Positions 33,801 to 43,146 of a stretch of 64,000 nt of DNA are shown in pieces. The notes below the pieces were generated by a model, which was given only the letters and a program-made list of their open reading frames with translations, ran no database searches and was not told the DNA's origin. Within the stretch, counting starts at the first letter, position 1, and each line of letters opens with the position of its first letter. A program made the translations under genes and the position numbers. This DNA comes from Prorocentrum cordatum. Lineage: Eukaryota; Sar; Dinophyceae; Prorocentrales; Prorocentraceae. The stretch lies in NCBI GenBank assembly GCA_963575745.1, contig CAUYUJ010020581.1:16001-80000 (forward strand). The letters are read 5' to 3'.

Positions 33801-35696
33801 CCAGTAGGCCCTCTCCGTGGTCGCAAAGAAGGGATCCAGCATGGGGCGGCGGAGCCTCTCCCATACACGAACGAAGCTAGCCAACAAGAGGATGGCACGG
33901 TGCCCTCCCGCTGGCTTCTCAATAAGTGGAAAGACCATCCACATGAAGTGACGAGGAAAGAGTCCTAGTCGTTCCACTGATTCAAACAATACACTGAGGG
34001 TCTCCAGAGCTGGATCCCCCAAAAGCGATATATGTCGGGGATGAAAGCCGTCCAAGGTCGATGACGTGAACTGGCAAAAAGACCGAGAAGCACTCCGAAG
34101 CTCATCAGCAGTGGCCCGCGGGAAGCACTCACGATCAGGTACTTCGGCACGTGGAGGCGACGTCGACGCATTCCACTGTTGCTGCAGCATCCCGACCTCC
34201 GAGTTGAGCACCTCCTCAGGACTGCTGGAGTAAATGCCAGGGGCCTTCTGAACCACTGTGGGGCACCATACCTTCTGAAGTCGCGTGATCTTATGCATCA
34301 GTTTAGCCGAACCCTTGAGAGCAGTGTCACACCACTCCGTCCACGACTGCTGCCGTAAGCGCAAGGATTCTTTTGTGGCTGCTTCAAATTCCACAGACAA
34401 CTGTTCACCAAAGAAAGTAGCCCGATCCCACCACTCATGAGGATATACTTCAGGATACTCATGGATGAGCTGCCTCAAAGCGATGACCTGTGAGTCGAGC
34501 CTGACGTCCAAGCCTTCGCCAGGGTAATTCTCCACAAGACAAGTCTGCTTAAGAGAAATGGCAGCCGGGTGCTGGTGAAGCTCAGCACGCTGTTGAACCA
34601 TCAACTCAAACTCATGCCACACACGGTGCAGCCACTGCCAGCCGCGAGCAATGAGCATCGGATCCTGTGCGTGATCCTTGCGCCCCAGAACTGGTACCCA
34701 TCGTCGTGCAAGATAGTTATGCCTGGTGAGCTTCTGGATGGGGAAGTCCAAGGCGCCTGCGATCTCTATCTCGGCATCTTCGAGAAAAACAGTCCAAGCT
34801 TGATTGAGCCTAGCCCATGCTGTACCAATCGAATCAAACTCTGCTGAGTACACTGCTTCATCCGCCATCTGCCGTGCTGCCACACAGCATCGTGGTTCAG
34901 GACGTGGCCCAAAAGGAGGAAGCACAGGAAAACGTGTATGAGCACAGAAAACCAGCTGGCGTAGGTTGACCGCATCAGGGCGAAGGTGGAGTCGAACGGG
35001 CTTATGAGGTCCTCCATGCCACTGAGAGTACACTCGAACCTTCTCCGTGGCCCTGACGATGTCCTGAGATGCCAGAAAGAAATCAATCGTACTAGCCGAG
35101 GCCGACATGATACACGTGTGCCGAGCTGGTGCCATCGTGATGAGACCAGCCTTGCGCGTGAAGCCACTCTGCTCGATCACCTCAGGTTCAACATTCCAAT
35201 CAGCAGCTGCCAAAAACGATCCAGCAGAGCGGCTAATGGAAGCCCCAAGCACAGACAGCAGGTTCATGTTGGCCGTGTCCAATCCAACACTATCATGAAA
35301 GTATGCAGAATAAACCACGAACTCAGGCCAGCCTGGGATATCAACAACTGCTGAAATAAGCCGGCCTTTAACAAGCTCACCGCCTGTAGGATTCCATCGC
35401 AATCCAAGATGCTGCCGAGCAAATATGGCTACTCCCGCTGAGTGTGAACCACGTGCACAGCATCGCGACGGACTGCACAAAGCACGAAAACCTGCAGTGC
35501 GAGCAGCACGCTGAAGGTCAGGCACTGCATCAGGGCCAGTACCAATCTCCTGCGCACAAATCACCATCGAATCACTAGATCGTAAACGTTCGAGAAGCGT
35601 AGCACGGCAATTACCATTGAAAGTTTCCAGAAACTGTGGACCACCAGCAGCCGAAGACGACTTTGAACCCTTATGCTGCGGAACAATGTGGCCCAT
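30807..35696 (-). CDS. LINE 1 ORF2: endonuclease-reverse transcriptase-RNase H
   Basis: 1629 residues from the ATG at 35696-35694. The same frame is open further upstream across ORF1, but that part has no domain. An AP-type endonuclease comes first: AQEIG (Glu 50), AADWN (Asp 166, Asn 168), IDFF (Asp 205) and HKPV (His 231). The reverse transcriptase follows: PLIEKPAGGHRAI, motif A with VQWDGKKYYESF, motif B AQSGLPAGD, and SYVDDDTIMA (~757). RNase H starts near 1190: VVVDGSC, AAEHMGL, FSDCLG, then NFHADRFAKEA. A Cys-rich tail (FICYDCHARRTGTC, then FCRRCGAY) ends the protein. It would nick target DNA and copy its own RNA at the nick. All key residues are present. Confidence 0.9.
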   Translation of the reverse strand: MGHIVPQHKGSKSSSAAGGPQFLETFNGNCRATLLERLRSSDSMVICAQEIGTGPDAVPDLQRAARTAGFRALCSPSRCCARGSHSAGVAIFARQHLGLRWNPTGGELVKGRLISAVVDIPGWPEFVVYSAYFHDSVGLDTANMNLLSVLGASISRSAGSFLAAADWNVEPEVIEQSGFTRKAGLITMAPARHTCIMSASASTIDFFLASQDIVRATEKVRVYSQWHGGPHKPVRLHLRPDAVNLRQLVFCAHTRFPVLPPFGPRPEPRCCVAARQMADEAVYSAEFDSIGTAWARLNQAWTVFLEDAEIEIAGALDFPIQKLTRHNYLARRWVPVLGRKDHAQDPMLIARGWQWLHRVWHEFELMVQQRAELHQHPAAISLKQTCLVENYPGEGLDVRLDSQVIALRQLIHEYPEVYPHEWWDRATFFGEQLSVEFEAATKESLRLRQQSWTEWCDTALKGSAKLMHKITRLQKVWCPTVVQKAPGIYSSSPEEVLNSEVGMLQQQWNASTSPPRAEVPDRECFPRATADELRSASRSFCQFTSSTLDGFHPRHISLLGDPALETLSVLFESVERLGLFPRHFMWMVFPLIEKPAGGHRAILLLASFVRVWERLRRPMLDPFFATTERAYWAFGSGKSAESCVWAQTALGEIAAADDQVVLGVQWDGKKYYESFRLELLRDRARQWGIPGVIVKTMFNLWRSPRLIRLGISFHPVALFAQSGLPAGDISNDAFVKVYAIGAFDAFTARFPHPIRLSSYVDDDTIMATGTKADLLKLVPDAAEDFYHTFRGQLRADISETKAITIASSPSLAKALAHQLQLRGLPAGTITHSSVNLGVDFTPAQVRMTKGALRKRRERFRQFRLRHSRVLRFRKWLSHGKHRMAVIHQAGLKPALAYGSSVLGMSDYELQRARATLLSFRSPSHRGGSLLSKIVLHGDPMADVSVAPAVAWSVAVWQALVAPERALFSIRELHQMFQVVQERMEPHHRWRHTKGPISRMLLSLQRVGWSAKNFALWEDDKGVEISLMYTAPNMLKGLLRDAVQRKHEHDMARSVDNFEHARVCSDIVRSIVCTSKKYTPRQKYAVASCFCKAVFTCDRLNIDHGLCPRCGAPDSVLHRLWVCPSPEVAQARGEVATPELVQEALEAGPTNPFWTRLIFPHPSLTFQPPTDLIYPELLDAQGNVLSDFSCIEGASDVVVDGSCTRPPIRELARASFAGVFLERGSEEVLARFRGPVWPSLPQTPQAAEHMGLVAISFFVGQLTHQLGVFSDCLGPVRYHNQSAALQVSSRNKYAGLRRGFWEIQGSKNVGPATHTPAHRSMDVIDALPPEERRIGRANFHADRFAKEALAMHAQEPQESWDDLSALVGKARAVASVMGAVLPLFPFSQFPERRKVPCPRSTGANRWHAWTAVPGAPGSFICYDCHARRTGTCANALDMSGCPGRRQNFSFLRRPALGHDLVYTRLSSGPSLVFCRRCGAYSTERLSRQLEKQCRGYVVSSASKCRLNRMLRGLHPQSNRAAPGVVLHILSDMERQRLLETQQRPQRAVWFQRPQSDLSGTGLIPGLEGMRQRIAAREEARGFQEQVLRAPVQRSPALEPDVLGSRGHAQGSGAPEQGLDPEEEAARFLYG

Positions 35697-35730
35697 AGAA
35701 GAAACTGGGAGACCACTCAGGTACGGAGGG

Positions 35731-36819
35731 TTAGGGAGGCGACGTACGCTGACGCTTGACTCCCAAGGCCTCCAGCTGCTCCTCGAACTCACGCTTATCA
35801 TTAGTCTGGAAGAGAGCATCGATATCCTCAGCTGACAAGCCCGAGTACTGGGCCTGCGGCATGGGGGCGTCACTTCCCTCAGGCGGTGCTGCAGCAGCAG
35901 GCTGGCCAGCGGCAGCAGCAGCCCCACCTCCTCCGCCGCCTCCGCCTGCAGCACCTGCGGCGGCGGGAGGAGAAGGAGCAACCTTTCTGTAGAGCTCCTG
36001 GAACTTGGCGAAGGCCGCACTGGACAAGAGCTGCTTGACGTCAGCGTTCGCCTCATCATCCAGCACCTCCGTGGGGAGCTCCAGCTTGACCTCCGTGAAC
36101 TGGGAGTTGGCGCCAGGGCCCGCAGGCATGGTGCGGCGCAGCTCCTCCTCCAAGGCCGCCACCTCTCGCTGGCAGACAGCCTGCTTCTCCTGCAACTCAA
36201 GCAGCGACTTCTGAGCCGCCTCAATAACTTTCTGCTGGGCGCCGACGGCTTCAGTAGCCTTGGCCTGCTTGCGCTGGGCCGCCTGAAGCCTGAACGCCAC
36301 GTTGGTGTGCTGCTGCAACTGTGGCTTAGCTTCACGCTGAGCCTTGCGGGCATCACGAAGTTGCTCTTCGAGGCAGACTCTGGCGGGGTCGGAGGAGTCG
36401 ACATCGCCAAGCTGCTTGAGAGCCTTCTCAAGGGAGTCGATGCGGGCGCCGCGCTGCTCCTGCTCATCACCAGGAGCGCCAGCGTCACCATCAGCAGCCT
36501 CGGGGACCTGAGCCTTCGGGTCCTTGAGGCTCTTGAACTTCTGGTCGAACTTCCGTTCGAGCGCAGCCGTGATGGTCGCGACCAGGTCGGGCGCAGGCGG
36601 ACCGTTGGCCCACGCACCCTTCGGCTGTCTCGGCGCAGATGGGGCTGGCCGCTGGCCCCACTCCTTATCAGCTTTGCGGGCTGCTTGTACCACACGACCA
36701 GGAGCAGCAGCACCACAAAGACATTTAATGCGGCAGGCCCAATTCGCAGTACGAGAGCACTGTGAACAAGACCAAAGAGGCGTTCGAGGGCCTCGAAGCA
36801 CGGATCCATCGCCAGCCAT
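35731..36819 (-). CDS. LINE 1 ORF1: RNA-binding-type protein with N-terminal zinc finger and coiled coil
   Basis: 362 residues, ATG at 36819-36817. The N terminus has WSCSQC...CRIKCLC, a C2-C2 finger close to the RanBP2 type. Residues ~75-240 are rich in Glu, Gln, Lys and Ala with heptad spacing (LEKALKQLGDV; QKSLLELQEKQAVC), a predicted coiled coil. A Gly/Ala/Pro linker leads to an acidic tail (LSAEDIDALFQ) and a basic end (VKRQRTSPP). Position before ORF2 in the same element gives the role: ORF1 proteins of LINEs bind element RNA. Family assignment rests on position and architecture only. Confidence 0.8.
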   Translation of the reverse strand: MAGDGSVLRGPRTPLWSCSQCSRTANWACRIKCLCGAAAPGRVVQAARKADKEWGQRPAPSAPRQPKGAWANGPPAPDLVATITAALERKFDQKFKSLKDPKAQVPEAADGDAGAPGDEQEQRGARIDSLEKALKQLGDVDSSDPARVCLEEQLRDARKAQREAKPQLQQHTNVAFRLQAAQRKQAKATEAVGAQQKVIEAAQKSLLELQEKQAVCQREVAALEEELRRTMPAGPGANSQFTEVKLELPTEVLDDEANADVKQLLSSAAFAKFQELYRKVAPSPPAAAGAAGGGGGGGGAAAAAGQPAAAAPPEGSDAPMPQAQYSGLSAEDIDALFQTNDKREFEEQLEALGVKRQRTSPP

Positions 36820-36934
36820 GCGGGCGGACTGAGGATGTGAGAAATCGCGAAAAGCCTTTTTGGCCCGACGAGGCAGGCCGCTCTGAAGTTTGCCTCGCAA
36901 GCTCAGGCAGCAACTGGCCTGAGCCAGAACGGCT

Positions 36935-36947
36935 CCAAGAGGAGGAG
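36935..36947. repeat. Target-site duplication, 5' side of LINE 1
   Basis: CCAAGAGGAGGAG, identical to 30747-30759. It merges into the GGA microsatellite on its right, so the true duplication could be a little longer or shorter. Confidence 0.75.
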
Positions 36948-37085
36948 GAGGAGGAGGAGGAGGAGGAGGAGGAGGAGGAGGAGGAGGAGGAGGAGGAGGA
37001 GGACGACGAGGAGGAGAGGAGGAGGAGGAGGACGACGACGAGGAGGGGGAGTAGGAGGGGGCGGAGGAGGAGGAGGAGGAGGGTG
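36939..37085. repeat. (GGA)n microsatellite
   Basis: GGA units with GAC interruptions, next to the LINE 5' end. Poly-Glu, poly-Ser and poly-Pro frames are artefacts. Confidence 0.95.
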
Positions 37086-37169
37086 AGGGTGAGGGCAGTA
37101 GGGAACGCGTCAGTCGGGCCGACGCGCCCCGCCCGCGGCGCCGCGCGCCCCGCACGCCGTGCCTTACGC

Positions 37170-38702
37170 TCAGCGGTCGCCGCCCTCGGCGGCTCGCGAG
37201 GCGCGGGGCAGGCGCGGCGCGGCGCTGGCCCGCGCCCGCTTGGCGGGCGGACCGCCCGCGGGCGCCCCGCGGGTGACCCACGGTGGCCAGCTGCTGGGGC
37301 GTGGAGGGCCACGGCCAGCGGGCGCTGCGGCCGCCGCTCGGCGCTGCCGCTTCGCGGCCAGGGCGTCCTCGACCACCACGTCCGAGAGGGCGGCGTCGCT
37401 GGCGGCCGCCGCGAGGCGCCCCCGCTTCAGGTCCAGCGCGCCCTCGACCACCGCGTCCGAGAAGGCGTCGCCGCGGGCGGCGCCGAGGAGGAAGGCGACC
37501 TCGTCGTGGAAGGTCGCGTCCACTGGGAGGCTGCGGGGAAGCGAGGAAGACTCGGCGCCCGTGGCGCTCCTCGCCCCCCTCTCGAGCTCTCCCATCCCGC
37601 AATTTATCACAGGATGCGGGCAACTGTCTGGACCAGCCGTAGGACCTGGAGGGGCCGCTCCCAACGGGACTGGCCCCTCCAGGTCTGCCGCCACGAGGAC
37701 CGAGTCGCCCAACGCAGTAACCTCCAGCTCCGTGTCGGCGTGGGGCTTTGGCGAGAGCCGCTTTGGGATCAGCGGTTCGCACGAGGTTAGGCCGATCTCC
37801 CGCACGGATCGACCCGCAGCACCCGCGCCTCCAGGTATCGCAACCCCGATCGGGTCGTCCAGCGCGCGGTGGGTCACCTCGTCCAACGGGACTGGCCCCT
37901 CCAGGTCTGCCGCCACGAGGACCGAGTCGCCCATCGCAGTAACCTCCAGCTCCGTGGCGGCGTGGGGCCTTGGCGAGAGCCGCTCTGGGATCAGCGGTTC
38001 GCACGAGGTTAGGCCGATCTCCCGCGCGGATCGACCCGCAGCACCCACGCCTCCAGGTATCGCATCCACGATCGAGTCGTCCAGCGCGCGGCGGGTCACC
38101 TCGTCCTGCACGCCGTCGGCCTCCGTGCCCAGCGCAGGTGGAACCTGCCCACCTCGGCGGCCTGCGGCACGCGGACCAGCCGTAGGACCTGGAGGCGCCG
38201 CCCCCAACGGGACTGGCCCCTCCAGGTCTGCCGCCACGAGGACCGAGTCGCCCATCACAGCAACCTCCCGCTCTATGTCGGCGTGGGGCTTTGGCGAGAG
38301 CCGCTTTGGGATCAGCGGTTCGCACGAGGTTAGGCCGATCTCCCGCACGGATCGACCCGCAGCACCCACGCCTCCACGTACCGCATCCCCGATCGAGTCG
38401 TCCAGCGCACGGTGGGCCACCTCGTCCAGCGCGCCGTCGGCCTCCGTGCCCAACGCTGGGGGGGCCTGGCCACCTCGGCGGCCTGCGGCACGCGCAGCTG
38501 CTCGAACAGCGCGGCGCCGAAGGGCCAGCAGCCTCGGGCCGATCACCAGCTCGGCCTCCTTCCTCACGAACCTGCGCCGTCCGCTGGCCTTCGGCCACAG
38601 GCCTCGAGCCAGCCGCTGGAGGCAGTCGCGGCCAGCCCGCGAAGGGCGGCCTAGGCACCTGGCCCGAAGGCCCAGGCCCACCACGCGGCCCGCAGCGGCC
38701 AC
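37170..38702 (-). CDS. Hypothetical repeat-containing protein
   Basis: A 510-codon minus-strand ORF with three in-frame copies of a unit containing GRSVREIGLTSCEPLIPKRL and GDSVLVAADLEGPVPL. At DNA level the copies begin at 37663, 37885 and 38206, steps of 222 and 321 bp, both multiples of three. No family was recognised. The plus strand is also open across the region (37159-39789), so high GC and in-frame duplication may explain the open frame. The minus strand is preferred because the neighbouring LINE ORFs run that way and its residues are more varied. A short phrase (AAGSRP-AEGQR, in another frame) is shared with the decayed LINE at ~42060. Confidence 0.35.
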   Translation of the reverse strand: MAAAGRVVGLGLRARCLGRPSRAGRDCLQRLARGLWPKASGRRRFVRKEAELVIGPRLLALRRRAVRAAARAAGRRGGQAPPALGTEADGALDEVAHRALDDSIGDAVRGGVGAAGRSVREIGLTSCEPLIPKRLSPKPHADIEREVAVMGDSVLVAADLEGPVPLGAAPPGPTAGPRAAGRRGGQVPPALGTEADGVQDEVTRRALDDSIVDAIPGGVGAAGRSAREIGLTSCEPLIPERLSPRPHAATELEVTAMGDSVLVAADLEGPVPLDEVTHRALDDPIGVAIPGGAGAAGRSVREIGLTSCEPLIPKRLSPKPHADTELEVTALGDSVLVAADLEGPVPLGAAPPGPTAGPDSCPHPVINCGMGELERGARSATGAESSSLPRSLPVDATFHDEVAFLLGAARGDAFSDAVVEGALDLKRGRLAAAASDAALSDVVVEDALAAKRQRRAAAAAPAGRGPPRPSSWPPWVTRGAPAGGPPAKRARASAAPRLPRASRAAEGGDR

Positions 38703-38726
38703 GAAGCACCCGCAGCAGACGCAGAA

Positions 38727-40280
38727 TCACACGCCCAGGCGTTCGTGGAGCCGAAGAAAGTGGGAGGCATGGGGCCGACCTCCTCCGATGTGCGGGATGC
38801 CCTCCCGCAGCCTGAGCGTGGAGGGCCCATCGCGCAGCAACCCTGGACAGCGAGATGCCATCCACTGCGAGCGCGCGGCGCGGGAGGCTGAACACCTGCA
38901 TCGCAAGCAGCTGCATCGGCTGTCCAGCGCGTGCGACGAGCCGGAGGCCTTCACCATGCTGGGCGCGGGCGGCGCCTGGCGCCGTCGCCTCGCGCGTCGC
39001 GCCGATGGTGTGAACGCGGCCTCGGCGCTCAGCGCGTCCAAGGTCGCCCGCAGGAGACGTCGTCTGACCACCATCGCCATCTGCTCAGCCTGGAGCACTC
39101 GCCCCCTCTCGGGCGCAGGGAGGCGGGCCAGCTCTGCAGCCTCCCCTGCGAGGACGTCGGCGACCGCATTGCCCATGATCAGCCACGGCGGGAGGCCGCG
39201 CCGCGCGGCCTCGTCCATGTCCAGGTGCGAGTTCAGGTGCTCCACGACGAACTCCGACCTGTCCCGCGTCAGGAAGAGTTGGCCCAGCAGGGCCCACAGG
39301 TCACTGTCGGCCCCCTGCGGCCGCTGGTCGCGTCTGCTCCACCAGCCCATGCAGACCGCCAGGTTGTCGGAGACGAAGACCGTCGGCCCGAGGGGGCCCT
39401 GCGCGGCAAGCACCAGCGCGCGCAGCTCCCCGCGGTGCACGGTCTGCACGGGGCCGCTGAGGCTGCCCCAGACGGCCCGCTCCAGCATGCCGTTGAGCAG
39501 TTGGACCCTGGCCACGGCGAGCCCGACCCGACGAAGATGGGGCACCTGCCCTTCAGGGCCCCCGCTGGCATCGCCGAAGAGGATGAGGGGGGCGAGCTCG
39601 GAGCCTCGCCCGAACTCGCCAGGGGCCACGCTGCCAGCCCGATGGCCCTGCAAGAAGATCCACGAGTCGCCGTCGGATGGGGCGCTGACCTCCGCCCAGC
39701 TGGCGGGGAGGAGGCCCCTGAGCCAGAAGGCGGCGTGCGCCTCATGGTCGGTCGCCGCTCGGCCGCTGAACTCGTCGCTGTCGTCGTAGGCCTTGCTGCC
39801 CGTGTTGCACGGGCAGCTCCAGTACCCGTGGTAGGCGGTCTCCTCGGCCTCGCCACATCTGGGGCACGTCACGAGCTCCGTGTCGCCGAAGACCTCCCTC
39901 TTTCTGGCTCGCGGCCACGCGCCTCCAACAGCGATGGCGGCGAGCAGCTCCTCAAGCGCGGGCCCCCCTGGGAGCTGCCTGAGCCTCTGGGGGAGACGCT
40001 GCAGGGAGCGCAGGTCGGTCCCTCCCTCCAGGCCAGCCCCGCACCAGTGGCCCGCCGCGCGCTGCCACAGGTCCTCTTGGACAGAGGCGTCGAAGGCGTC
40101 GAGGGCGGCCTGGCAGGAACCCTCGGCGATGCTGGCCACGTCGGGGAAGGCCCACCTTTCTCGATATCCGCCCTGAAGGTGCCGCTCCCAACCTCGAGGA
40201 CCCACTGGGCTCCAGCCGTGCTGCAGCAGCAAAGCCTGCAGGGCAGAGACGGGGCCGCGCACCAGCCTCGACCTCTCCTC
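38727..40280 (-). pseudogene. LINE 2 RNase H module
   Basis: In this frame: a zinc-binding CPRCGEAEETAYHGYWSCPC, then RNase H with LFGDASGG, VHRGELRALVLA, FVSDNLAVCMGWW and GNAVADVLAGEAA, giving the D-E-D-D set. The N-terminal half of the longer open frame (to 41069) is a shadow of the RT frame. It would need frameshift repair to join the RT. Confidence 0.7.
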
Positions 40281-40590
40281 GGGGGGGGGGCCTCGCGCAG
40301 CCTGGCGTGGATGGGAATCCAGGCGCGCTCGACCCGCTGGCGTATCTCCCGGCTGCCTCTCCATACCTCGAACCAGTTCTTGAGGGGCGCCCGCGGGAGG
40401 CGCCGTGCTGGATCCAAGGCTCCCGCGCGGAGGGCCAGCTGCGTGGCGAGGCACCTCCCACGCTTGACGGCGCCTGTGACGGACGCCAGCCGTCGTCGCA
40501 ACTCGACCAGCCTGCTGCCGAAGGCGCCGAAGATCTCGAGCCCGTAGGTCGCTGCCGTCTGGAGGCCGACCTTCTCGATGAAGCCGCACT

Positions 40591-43119
40591 TCAGGTACTG
40601 CCGCGAGGCCTTGGCATGCCGCGGAGCCGCTTGCTCGCCTGCCTCGTCTTGCCGAAGCGCTTCGAGATCGCGGCGCGCACTGGCCGCCTGCCCGCCGCGA
40701 GGTCGACCCCAAGGCACGTGCCGAAGGAGGAAGCCTGGACGGTGAACCCGTGCCGCTTGACGATCCTCGCGATGCTGCGGGCGTCCTCCAGCTGCGAGCA
40801 CACCACCGCGCTCTTGGGGGAGATCGCGAAGCCCTCCTGCTGCATGCTCTGCCCGAAGTCGCGGATGCCCTGCGAGACGGCAGCAACCACAGCGGGGCGG
40901 GAGCCCACCGCGGAAAGGGAGAGGTCACCCACCCAGAGCCTGGACGGCAGGAGCTGAGGCAGGCCCTGTGGGGCCCCAGTGGCGAGCCGCTCCATGGTGA
41001 AGTATGTCGCGCACTTGCCGAAGCGCGTGCCCGACCGCACGCCCTGGACCGCCGACTGCGAGGGGACAACGAGCCTCGAGGCCAAGCCGTCCTGCAGCAG
41101 GACGCGCCCCGCCATGCACTGCTGCAGCTCCAGGGCTAGGACGGCGGGCGGGAAGCCGCGCCGAAGGGCGGCGCGGGCAAGCCCCGCCCACGGCATGCTG
41201 TCATAGAACTTCTGGATGTCAACCAGGCCGTGCCCGTAGGAGACGCCCAAGGCCGCGAAAGATTCCTCGCTCACGGCCCGCGCGAAGGCCTCGCGCAGCG
41301 AGGAGTTGCCAGCCACGGCCGCGTCCCACGCTGGGGCCGTGCGGCGCGACCACTCCCGCATGGCGTCCTCCCTGGCCATGCTCCAGCAACGGGTGACCAT
41401 GCTGAGGACGCCGATGATGCGCTCGCCTCCGCCCTTCTTCTCCAGGACGTGGCCGATCACGAGGAGGAGCTGCTCTGGCCACGTGGCCGCCTGCTCTGCG
41501 GCGGTGTAGAGGTCTGCCAGCCCCTGCAGCGCCGCGTCAGGCAGCCTGGCCAGGTCGCCCACCGAGAACTGGTCGATGCCCTTGCCCGTCTTGGGCCGCA
41601 TGCGTTGAAGGGCCCGACGGATGTCGACCACCGTGATGGGCTCCATCTCCTCGTACTGCACCAGCTCGCGAAGCTCGCCGAAGAGCACCCGCAGGTCGCT
41701 GGGATCGTAGGGTCGCGGAGCCCACAACCCACTCCAAGCATCAGCCTTGGCGTCGAGGATGTCGCGCGGGTGCACGAGGATGCGGCTGCCGACCAGAACC
41801 TCGTCCGCGGCTGACTGTCGCTCTCGCAAAGAGCGAAACACCAGCGGGGTGGCCTCCTCGGCGCTGATCCACTGTCGAATCTCGCGCAGGGAAGCCTGGA
41901 CCGCGAGTCTCCGAGCGCGCACTGCCGCCTCCTGAGCCGCCTCCTCCAGCGCTATCAGGTCCTCATCAAAAATGGTGTGCACGTCCTCCAGGCTAGCGAG
42001 CAGGGCGCTGAACCTGGGAGACCTTCCAGCGCGAGGAGGGGTAGCTCGCTGACCTTCGGCCAAAGGCCTCGAGCCAGCTGCAGCGTGCTGAGGTCGAGGC
42101 TGCCCGATGGGGCGACCACCGTTCCTGGCCCGAGGGTAGCACCTCTTGGCCTGCGCAGGGACGTGCTGGCTCAGCTCGCGCCCTGCTGCGCGCAGAAGCA
42201 GCCTGTCCTCGACTGCCTTCTTGCTGCGCCGTCGGAGCTTGCCAATCCGACCGAAGAGCGCTGCCACTGAGGCCCACCAACGCGCTGCTGCCCCGCGCAG
42301 GGGCTCCTTCCTCGTCATGGTGCTTGTGCCCTGCGTGGCGGCAGCCTCCACCAGCTGGGCCCTCTTGCTGCGTGAGACGCTGCCTGCGTACTGCTGGCCA
42401 TGCTGGCGGCAGATGGCGCGCTCAACGTGGGCTGCCCAGTCGGCGTACTGGGAGCTGAGCTGCACCAGGTGGGGGCCGCCGACCAGGAGGGCCGCCGTCT
42501 CGTCCTGCCCCTGAGGCGCTGGGGCAGCCTCGCGAAGGCCAGCGGCCGTATCGCGCCAGACCGCGTCCTCCAGCAGCCACGGGCACTGCCCCCCGCTGCC
42601 GCCGCGACCTTGGGGCAGTGGGGCGCGGGGAGTGGCCGTCCTCCCCCCCCCGCGCTCCTCCTGAGGGCGCAGGGAGTGGCCGTCCTCCCCCCCCTCCTGG
42701 CGACGGCTGCGGGGAGGCGGGGCGGCCGCGACCTCGGAGGGCTCCTCGGGCGGGCCGCTCTCGAAATCCTCGAACTGCTCCGCGGCGAGGTCCTCGAAGG
42801 GGTCGACGTCCATGTCGTCGAACCTCGCCGCGACGCGGCCTGCGGGGGCCGCGGGGGGGGCCTGGCCGAACTCGGGGGCCTCCCAGCCGTCGCTCTCGCT
42901 GCTCGCGTCGGAGGTGTCCGAACCTGCCGAGCCTGTGCCGGTGGACGCCTCCTCGAGCATCCTGGCCTGCACGTGGATGCCGTAGAGCTGCGCGTGGAGG
43001 TCCAGCTCCTTCTGCTTGGCGAGGGCGCGGCGATCTGCGTCAGCTCCTGACCGACCTCGCCGCGTGCTGGTCCTCTCCTTCCTCGGGCGCGAAGCCTGCG
43101 GCAGGCTCTTGGCGAGCAC
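40591..43119 (-). pseudogene. LINE 2 reverse-transcriptase module, catalytic box altered
   Basis: 842 codons, but the start is GTG and the frame is open further upstream, so the true start is not known. Residues 1-320 are acidic then basic with no known domain. RT motifs: GKGIDQFSVGDLARLP, GERIIGVLSMVTRCW, motif A VDIQKFYDSMPW, and motif B-like AVQGVRSGTRFGKCA. The catalytic box reads LWVGDLSL (~728), where related elements have a V-D-D triplet, so one Asp is replaced by Gly. This and the downstream frameshifts mark it as inactive. Confidence 0.75.
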
Positions 43120-43146
43120 CAGCCGACGGCCTTGAAGCTGGGGCCT

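Larger units (their letters stand above)
30760..36934 (-). mobile_element. Full-length LINE retrotransposon (LINE 1)
   Basis: A complete-looking 6.2-kb non-LTR element: 115-nt 5' leader, ORF1 (36819-35731), a 34-nt gap, ORF2 (35696-30807), a very short 3' tail with the palindrome CCCCGCGGGG (30778-30787) and an 18-nt A-tract (T18 on the plus strand, 30760-30777). Thirteen-bp target-site duplications flank it. The right duplication continues into a GGA microsatellite. No stop interrupts either ORF and the endonuclease and RT catalytic residues are present, so it is young or still active. The first 17 nt resemble the end of the dinoflagellate spliced leader. Confidence 0.88.
38727..43119 (-). 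mobile_element. Decayed LINE retrotransposon (LINE 2)
   Basis: Reverse-transcriptase and RNase H modules in the expected order, but in different frames. The RT frame ends at 40591; a middle segment (~40620-40290) is in another frame, and the RNase H part is in a third. One break coincides with a run of ten G at 40281-40290, the other lies near 40620. No endonuclease domain, tail or target duplication was recognised. Confidence 0.75.

Noticed and set aside
37159-39789. 876-codon plus-strand ORF
   Set aside because: It runs antisense to the repeat ORF and to the RNase H of the decayed LINE; no domain is recognisable and GC bias explains the open frame.
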